Assembly: GCA_021324015.1 (NCBI GenBank)
Contig: JAJPJX010000116.1
Location: 32,751 to 96,750, forward strand
Source: Solibacteraceae bacterium
GTDB lineage: Bacteria > Acidobacteriota > Terriglobia > Bryobacterales > Bryobacteraceae
Length of the DNA stretch: 64,000 nucleotides
Direction of reading: 5' to 3'
Both the position numbers and the translations under genes were made by a program. Shown one piece after another: positions 59,195 to 64,000 of this stretch; position 1 is the first letter of the stretch, and every line of letters starts with the position of its first letter. Below the pieces are notes generated by a model. That model did not search any database, was not told the origin of the DNA, and saw nothing but the letters and a program-made list of their open reading frames with translations.

Positions 59195-61689
59195 AGAGGC
59201 GGCTTCTGATCCTCGCAGGCGGCCTGTGCGCCATCCTCGCGGCTCAAGAGGGCCGCTATCCGGCGTCCCGGCACGGCAGCAGCTACATGTGGAACTACTA
59301 TTTCCCGCCGTCGCCGAGCACGACCCCGTGGGCGCCGGCCTGGTCGCCGGACGGGAAGTGGATCGCCGTGGGCATGTACGGGTCCATCTGGAAGGTGGAC
59401 CCGAAATCGGGCGATGCCACGGAACTGACCTACAGCCGCAAGTATCATTCCTCCCCCGCCTTCTCGCCCGACGGCAAGTGGCTGGTCTACACGGCGGATG
59501 ACGACGGCAAGGACATCCAACTGGAGATCCTGAACGTCGCCACTGGCGAGACGCACGCCCTCACCACGGGCCGCGACATCTACACGGATCCCGTGTTTTC
59601 GCCGGACGGCACGCGCCTGGCCTACGTCTCCACGCGGCCCCGCGGATATTTCAATATCTACGTGCGCCCGATTCGCGGCGGCCAGTGGAGCGGAGAGGAA
59701 GTGGCCCTCACCACGGATCATCGCTATCCCCGCGACCGGCTGTATTTCGGACCGTGGGACATGCACCTGGAGCCGGCCTGGACGCCGGACGGCAAAGAGA
59801 TTGTATTCCTTTCGAACCAGGGCGTCCCCCTCGGTTCGGGCAACCTCTGGCGCATGCCCGCGGAGGCGGGCGGCGTCGAGCAGGCCAAGCCGATTCTGGT
59901 GGAGCAGACGCTGTATCGCACGCGGCCGGATGTCTCCATCGACGGCAAGCGCATCGTGTACTCTTCGAGTGCCGGCGCGGCGGACCAGTTCAATCATCTC
60001 TACGTGATTCCCATCGGCGGCGGCGCGCCCTACAAGTTGACCTTCGGCTCTTTCGACGACTTTCACCCGCGCTGGTCTCCCGACGGGGAGTGGATCGCCT
60101 ACATTTCGAATGAAGGCGGGCTGCCGCAGTTGTGCCTGCTCGAAACCTATGGCGGCGCGCGGCGCCGGATCATGATCCGCGCCAGGCATTGGAAGCGGCC
60201 CATGGGCAGGCTGCACGTGCGCGTAGTGGATGCGCAGGGCCGCCTCACCGCGGCGCGCATCCAGTATCTGGCCTCCGACGGAAAGTTTTATCCGCCGGCG
60301 GATGCGTACGCGCGCGTCGGCCAGTCCGGGCTGCACGTGTTTCACACCCCGGGGGAGTTCACCGCGGAGATGCCGCCGGGAAAAGTCAACGTGGAGGCCG
60401 TCAAGGGCTTCGAATACGAGCCCGTGCAAGCCGAGGCGCAAGTCTCCGCGGACCGCGAGGCACAGCTTACCCTGACCATGCGGCGGGTAATCGACATGCC
60501 GGCCAAGGGCTGGTACAGCGGCTCGACTCACGTGCACATGAGCTACGGCGGGAATTTGCATAACTCGCTGGAGAATCTCCAGATGGTCTCGCGGGCGGAA
60601 GACCAGCACGTGCTCAACAGCCTGGCGGCGAACAAGGACAACCGCATCTTCGACTGGCAGAACTTCGTGCCGGGAGGCGGGGAGCATCCTATCTCGAAGA
60701 ACGATCCGAACCTGAAGGTGATCGTGGGCGAAGAGTACCGGCCGCCGTTTTACGGCCACACGTTCCTGCTCGGGCTCAAAGATCACCTGATCTCGCCCTT
60801 CACCACGGGCTACGAGGGCACGGGCATCGAGAGCCTCTACCCCAGCAACACGGATATTTTCCGCAAAGCCACGGCCGAGGGCGCGGTGGTGGGGTACGTG
60901 CACCCGTGGTCCGGCGATGGCGATCCGCTCGCCGGCAACCTGGGCGTGGGCCGGGGCTTTCCCGTGGATGCCGCCCTCCACACCATCAACGCGCTCGAGT
61001 GGTCCCACAACGGACATGCCGAAATGCGCGTATGGCACAAGGCGCTGGACAACGACCTGGACTACGCGCCCACCGGCGGGGAAGACTCCATCACCAACCT
61101 GCACATCGGCAAGCTGGTGGGATGTGTGCGGGCCTTCGTCTACACCGGGCCGGTGTTCAACGCGCATACCTGGATGGACGGCATCCGCAAGGGGCACACC
61201 TTCGTCAGCAGCGGGCCGCTCCTGGAGTTCCGGATCAACGGGCGGATGCCGGGCGATATCATCAAACTGCCGGCCGGTGGGGGCACGATCACCGTCGAGG
61301 CCGCCGTGACTTCCATTGCGCCGCTCGCCCGGGTGGTCATTTACCACAACGACAAGGAACTGAAGGCCCTGCCGCTCCACGGCACGTTCCGCGAGCAGAT
61401 GCGCGTCACCGAAAGCGGCTGGTACACGCTCTACGCGGAAGGACCGCCGAGCCGCTGGCTGGATGCGACCTACGCGCAGGCGGAAACCAACGCCATCCGC
61501 GTCTACGTGGGAGACCAGAAGATCCGCAACCGCGAATCGGCGGAATACTTCATCCGCTGGATCGACAAGCTGCACGCCATGGCGGACGCCTGGCCCTGGT
61601 GGCGCTCCGACGCGGAGAAGCGGCACGTCTTCGCCCAATTTGACGAGGCCCGCGCGGTCTATGAGCGGCTCGCCGGCGAAGCTCGTTAG
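59191..61689 (+). CDS. Secreted TolB-like propeller plus PHP/CehA-type metallohydrolase
   Basis: An 832-residue protein with a signal peptide (LLILAGGLCAILAAQ). Residues about 40-330 hold TolB/PD40 repeats (WSPDGKWIAVG, FSPDGKWLVYTAD, FSPDGTRLAYVST). Residues about 430-780 contain a CehA/McbA-type metal site with GSTHVHMSYGG (about 447), GEEYRPPFYGH, GYVHPWSG and LEWSHNGHA. Such proteins are secreted hydrolases of unknown natural substrate (some hydrolyse carbamates). The start overlaps the RraA stop, so the two are expressed together. Confidence 0.85.
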   Translation: MKRRLLILAGGLCAILAAQEGRYPASRHGSSYMWNYYFPPSPSTTPWAPAWSPDGKWIAVGMYGSIWKVDPKSGDATELTYSRKYHSSPAFSPDGKWLVYTADDDGKDIQLEILNVATGETHALTTGRDIYTDPVFSPDGTRLAYVSTRPRGYFNIYVRPIRGGQWSGEEVALTTDHRYPRDRLYFGPWDMHLEPAWTPDGKEIVFLSNQGVPLGSGNLWRMPAEAGGVEQAKPILVEQTLYRTRPDVSIDGKRIVYSSSAGAADQFNHLYVIPIGGGAPYKLTFGSFDDFHPRWSPDGEWIAYISNEGGLPQLCLLETYGGARRRIMIRARHWKRPMGRLHVRVVDAQGRLTAARIQYLASDGKFYPPADAYARVGQSGLHVFHTPGEFTAEMPPGKVNVEAVKGFEYEPVQAEAQVSADREAQLTLTMRRVIDMPAKGWYSGSTHVHMSYGGNLHNSLENLQMVSRAEDQHVLNSLAANKDNRIFDWQNFVPGGGEHPISKNDPNLKVIVGEEYRPPFYGHTFLLGLKDHLISPFTTGYEGTGIESLYPSNTDIFRKATAEGAVVGYVHPWSGDGDPLAGNLGVGRGFPVDAALHTINALEWSHNGHAEMRVWHKALDNDLDYAPTGGEDSITNLHIGKLVGCVRAFVYTGPVFNAHTWMDGIRKGHTFVSSGPLLEFRINGRMPGDIIKLPAGGGTITVEAAVTSIAPLARVVIYHNDKELKALPLHGTFREQMRVTESGWYTLYAEGPPSRWLDATYAQAETNAIRVYVGDQKIRNRESAEYFIRWIDKLHAMADAWPWWRSDAEKRHVFAQFDEARAVYERLAGEAR

Positions 61690-61747
61690 AAACCGGAATG
61701 CCCAGATCGGTGCCCGCCTTCAATGGGTCGCCAGCGGCATTCATCAG

Positions 61748-62638
61748 CTACTCCACCGGTTCCCAGGAATGATCGGGATCGAAGCGGGTTATCGCTACAA
61801 GCGGCTTTCCGGTGGCGGGGCCGATGTCTTTCTGATAGACCACGCCTTTCTGGTTCACAATGAACGTGTCAATTCCGGTTACTCCATATTCCACCGGCCA
61901 GGCTACCAGGCCGAATCCTCCAATCATCTTGCCTTTGACAACGTAAGTGTGCGCTCCCCCCGCCGCACTGGAGCCTTGCCCGTCGAGTACGCGGAAATAG
62001 TAGCCATGATAGGGCTTGGCTTTGTTTTTTTGGACGCCGTCCCATTCGGCACGGGCGAGGCCTTCAGGGATTAGTGGCTCGCTTGCCCCCTCCCAAAAAA
62101 GCCCGTCGTGCCGCCCTGGCTCGCTCATCAGGTGGCGGGAATACTCGAGCATTCCGTCTCGATTGCGATCCTCGGAAGCGTACTTCAATTGAGCCGCTAC
62201 ATACCCGTAGCAAATCTCGATGGCGTCAAGCTCGTCAGCCCCAATGTGCCGCGCAGTCATCTCGGCCGGGGTTTCAGAGGCGTCAAAGCTCCATTTGCCG
62301 TTGGCGCGGCGAATGGGAACCGGAAATGGCCAGTCTTCATCGCCAATCGTAAGGATCGCTCGATTCGGGTTCATGGGGGAGATTTCGAGCCGATGCCTGG
62401 CGCGCGCCAGACGCGCGAATTCGGATTGCTCGGCACGGTCCCGCGCAGGATCTCCAGAAGTAAGAATCTCTTTCGCCTGTTCACCGAGAATCGCTGAGAG
62501 CCGCCCGGAGTCGTGACTGTCTGCCGCAGCGATGATCGCCTGCGCTGCGGCTTCCGGAGAAGCGAAGCGCTCCTGGGCGATGGAAGGCGTGGCGAATGCA
62601 ACTGCCGCCACATAAATGAGACAGAATCTGGCGCTCAT
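61748..62638 (-). CDS. Secreted DUF2950-family protein
   Basis: A 296-residue protein with a signal peptide (ending ATPSIAQE). Blocks recalled from DUF2950 are RFASPEAAAQAIIAA, LYR-like CYGYVAAQLKYAS, HGYYFRVLDGQG and VYQKDIG. No function is known; genes of this type commonly follow a DUF3300 gene, as here (gap three bases). Confidence 0.85.
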   Translation of the reverse strand: MSARFCLIYVAAVAFATPSIAQERFASPEAAAQAIIAAADSHDSGRLSAILGEQAKEILTSGDPARDRAEQSEFARLARARHRLEISPMNPNRAILTIGDEDWPFPVPIRRANGKWSFDASETPAEMTARHIGADELDAIEICYGYVAAQLKYASEDRNRDGMLEYSRHLMSEPGRHDGLFWEGASEPLIPEGLARAEWDGVQKNKAKPYHGYYFRVLDGQGSSAAGGAHTYVVKGKMIGGFGLVAWPVEYGVTGIDTFIVNQKGVVYQKDIGPATGKPLVAITRFDPDHSWEPVE

Positions 62639-62641
62639 GCG

Positions 62642-63880
62642 CTACCGCCTTCCAGCGCTGCGAGCGCCGCCCCCCATCGCTCCACCGAATCCGCCGAACC
62701 GGCGGCCCGCTCCCATGCTTGAGAAGCCGCGGTCGCTTTGGATGCGTGCCATGCCCCCATTGTGGTAACCGCCGAAGACGCTGTGATTGCCCGTCCAGCC
62801 GCGTTGTTCAAACCCCGGTCTGCCAAACCGTTCCTCCGGAGGCCATACTCCGCGGCCAAAAGGCTGAGGCGGGTCAGCGAATCGGCTGCCCCTCGCATCG
62901 AACACCGTGTTACCCCCAAAACGCCCCGGCATCCCGCGTCCGGCGTAGGGCACACCCAGGCGGTGCTCGGGATTGTGCATCCATTCTGAATTGCCCAACA
63001 TCCCTCCTTCCCCAAAATCCCGAAAGCCATAACGATGAAAAAAGGAATGATCAGTGAAGATTCTGCCGCCATACCAGTTGGGCGACCATCCCCAGCCACC
63101 CCATCCCCAGCCACCCCACCCTCCGAAGTAAAGACCGAGATCTACGCCCGGATACCATCCCAAGCCGATATCGATGCCCGGATATAGCAAAGGCGGATAG
63201 GCTCCCCAGGCTGGCGGCCCCCATACGTATGCGGGGTTGTAATTCGGCACGTACCAGACATCCGGATTCGCCGGCTCAATCGTGATCTCCGGCTGCCCAT
63301 TCTGATTCTGCGTAGCGACAGTCTCCTGAGGGGTAGAATGCAGTATGCCTTTCGACTCGGCGGCGGCCCGCATACGCTGCACAGCCTGCATCACATCCAT
63401 CTGCTGGCCCAGAAAAGCGTTGCCAAGCTGCGTGGTCCAGCCCATATTTTGGGTCAACAGGCCGAGCACGTCGGGAAACGCGACGAGCCCCTGGACGCTC
63501 GGATCCCAATTCTGCTTTTTGACGTTATCCATGAGCTTGGAGGGCTTCCAGTGGGAGTGATCGCGCACCCATTGTTCCTCTTCGGCGATCTCCACGGGAT
63601 ATGTGGAGGCAGCCAGTATCTCGGCCACCAGGGGATCGGGATATAGCGCGATGGGAGCCACCAGGTTATCGAGTTGTCGAGGGGGCAGCGGCCCGCCAGG
63701 TTGGCTCGGAGCTGTGGCGCTCTGCGCAGGATAGCCGGATACTCCGGCACACAGGAGGAAAAGTACGGCCAAGCATGCCGCTCCGGCACGACCCTTCCAC
63801 AGTGAACCTCGCAGGCCTCTCAAAAGACCTGATGTGACCGCCTGAATATTGTCCTTGGAATAGTGATCCCAGATCGGCAC
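62642..63880 (-). CDS. Secreted DUF3300-family protein with Gly/Trp-rich tail
   Basis: A 412-residue protein. A long N-terminal part precedes a signal-type hydrophobic stretch (ACLAVLFLLCAGVSG at about 35-50). The DUF3300 core has LVAPIALYPDPLVAEILAAS, EEEQWVRDHSHWK and PNPDVWYVPNYNPAYVWG-like text; the C-terminal 150 residues are very rich in Gly, Trp, Tyr and Arg. Function unknown, probably outer envelope. The true start may be downstream of 63880, nearer the hydrophobic stretch. It is first in a two-gene operon with DUF2950. Confidence 0.85.
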   Translation of the reverse strand: MPIWDHYSKDNIQAVTSGLLRGLRGSLWKGRAGAACLAVLFLLCAGVSGYPAQSATAPSQPGGPLPPRQLDNLVAPIALYPDPLVAEILAASTYPVEIAEEEQWVRDHSHWKPSKLMDNVKKQNWDPSVQGLVAFPDVLGLLTQNMGWTTQLGNAFLGQQMDVMQAVQRMRAAAESKGILHSTPQETVATQNQNGQPEITIEPANPDVWYVPNYNPAYVWGPPAWGAYPPLLYPGIDIGLGWYPGVDLGLYFGGWGGWGWGGWGWSPNWYGGRIFTDHSFFHRYGFRDFGEGGMLGNSEWMHNPEHRLGVPYAGRGMPGRFGGNTVFDARGSRFADPPQPFGRGVWPPEERFGRPGFEQRGWTGNHSVFGGYHNGGMARIQSDRGFSSMGAGRRFGGFGGAMGGGARSAGRR

Positions 63881-63928
63881 TAACCTTTTATTGTGCCTCG
63901 TCCGGAGAATTTGTGGGTAACTGGCGGG

Positions 63929-64000
63929 TCAGCGGGGGGCTTGCGTTAGAAAGCGGTGGAGTTTGCGGCAGGTGGCGTCGAAAGAGCGTTGGGCCTCCTC
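63929..64000 (-). CDS. Possible C-terminal end of a gene running in from the right
   Basis: On the minus strand an open frame enters from the right edge and ends at a TGA at 63931-63929; its last residues read EEAQRSFDATCRKLHRFLTQ. Too short to identify, and it could be chance. If real, it lies 48 bases upstream of the DUF3300 gene in the same direction. Confidence 0.3.
   Translation of the reverse strand, partial: EEAQRSFDATCRKLHRFLTQAPR

Noticed and set aside
59122..61638. An 838-codon open frame on the minus strand
   Set aside because: Antisense to the TolB/PHP gene, which has a signal peptide, PD40 repeats and a metal site. The antisense frame shows no motif.
63929..64000. A transposase C-terminus at the right edge
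   Set aside because: The 23-residue tail is too short to assign, and no terminal inverted repeats were seen; kept only as a low-confidence partial frame.

Overview
The window is GC-rich chromosomal DNA that looks acidobacterial, most likely the Bryobacterales / Candidatus Solibacter group. The strongest marker is a secreted beta-propeller protein (21452-23617) whose C-terminal domain resembles the Solibacter-type TIGR03437 domain. Supporting signs are many secreted catabolic enzymes, two ThuA-like proteins, RraA-like and RidA-like proteins with export signals, and a DUF3300-DUF2950 pair. This placement rests on recalled family knowledge; no database search was run.

Region 1 (1-21225, minus strand) is one tightly packed operon for a hybrid polyketide / non-ribosomal peptide. 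In transcription order it reads: type II thioesterase, MIO ammonia-lyase/aminomutase, aryl-acid ligase fused to a carrier protein, a KS-AT-DH-KR-ACP polyketide synthase module, an NRPS C-A(FkbM methyltransferase)-PCP-E, an NRPS C-PCP / Cy-A(oxidase)-PCP, and the start of a third NRPS with a TubC-type docking domain and a second cyclization-type domain, cut by the window edge. Inferred product: an aryl (cinnamoyl-like) acid extended by one polyketide unit, then a D-configured, possibly methylated amino acid, a residue from a module with no adenylation domain, an aromatic azole and probably a second azoline/azole. A candidate promoter with an overlapping inverted repeat lies just upstream of the thioesterase gene.

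Region 2 (21452-37778) holds the propeller protein, a sugar-acid dehydratase (IlvD/Edd), a His/Met-rich membrane protein pair, an SDR, two tandem ThuA-like proteins, rlmN, an M16 peptidase, a TPM-nucleotidyltransferase-LemA group, and an ALDH-FAH-ferredoxin group. The dehydratase, FAH protein and ALDH together could make an oxidative pentose (Weimberg-type) route to 2-oxoglutarate.

Region 3 (37748-47456) is mostly housekeeping: a methyltransferase with a signal peptide, recX, a YtxH protein, rpmB, a HAD hydrolase, a TonB-like protein, a LON-domain protein, an SDR, a shikimate kinase, a glycerate 2-kinase, a TPR protein and a Gfo/Idh/MocA oxidoreductase.

Region 4 (47466-52487) is an accessory island with a DUF4123 adaptor-like gene, a small protein of a type recalled near type VI secretion genes, and a Pro/Thr/Ala-stalked protein with a papain/transglutaminase-like Cys-His-Asp signature. 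It looks like an effector module for a contractile injection system whose structural genes are not in this window.

Region 5 (52497-64000) has a UbiD-type decarboxylase, a hairpin-rich intergenic stretch, a CYTH protein, an exported catabolic group (Tat-tagged L-rhamnonate-dehydratase-like enolase, M55 D-aminopeptidase, Tat-tagged RidA, secreted RraA, secreted TolB/PHP protein) and the DUF3300-DUF2950 pair. No tRNA, rRNA, CRISPR array or complete insertion sequence was recognised. A 28-30 base element with hairpin potential occurs three times between genes.
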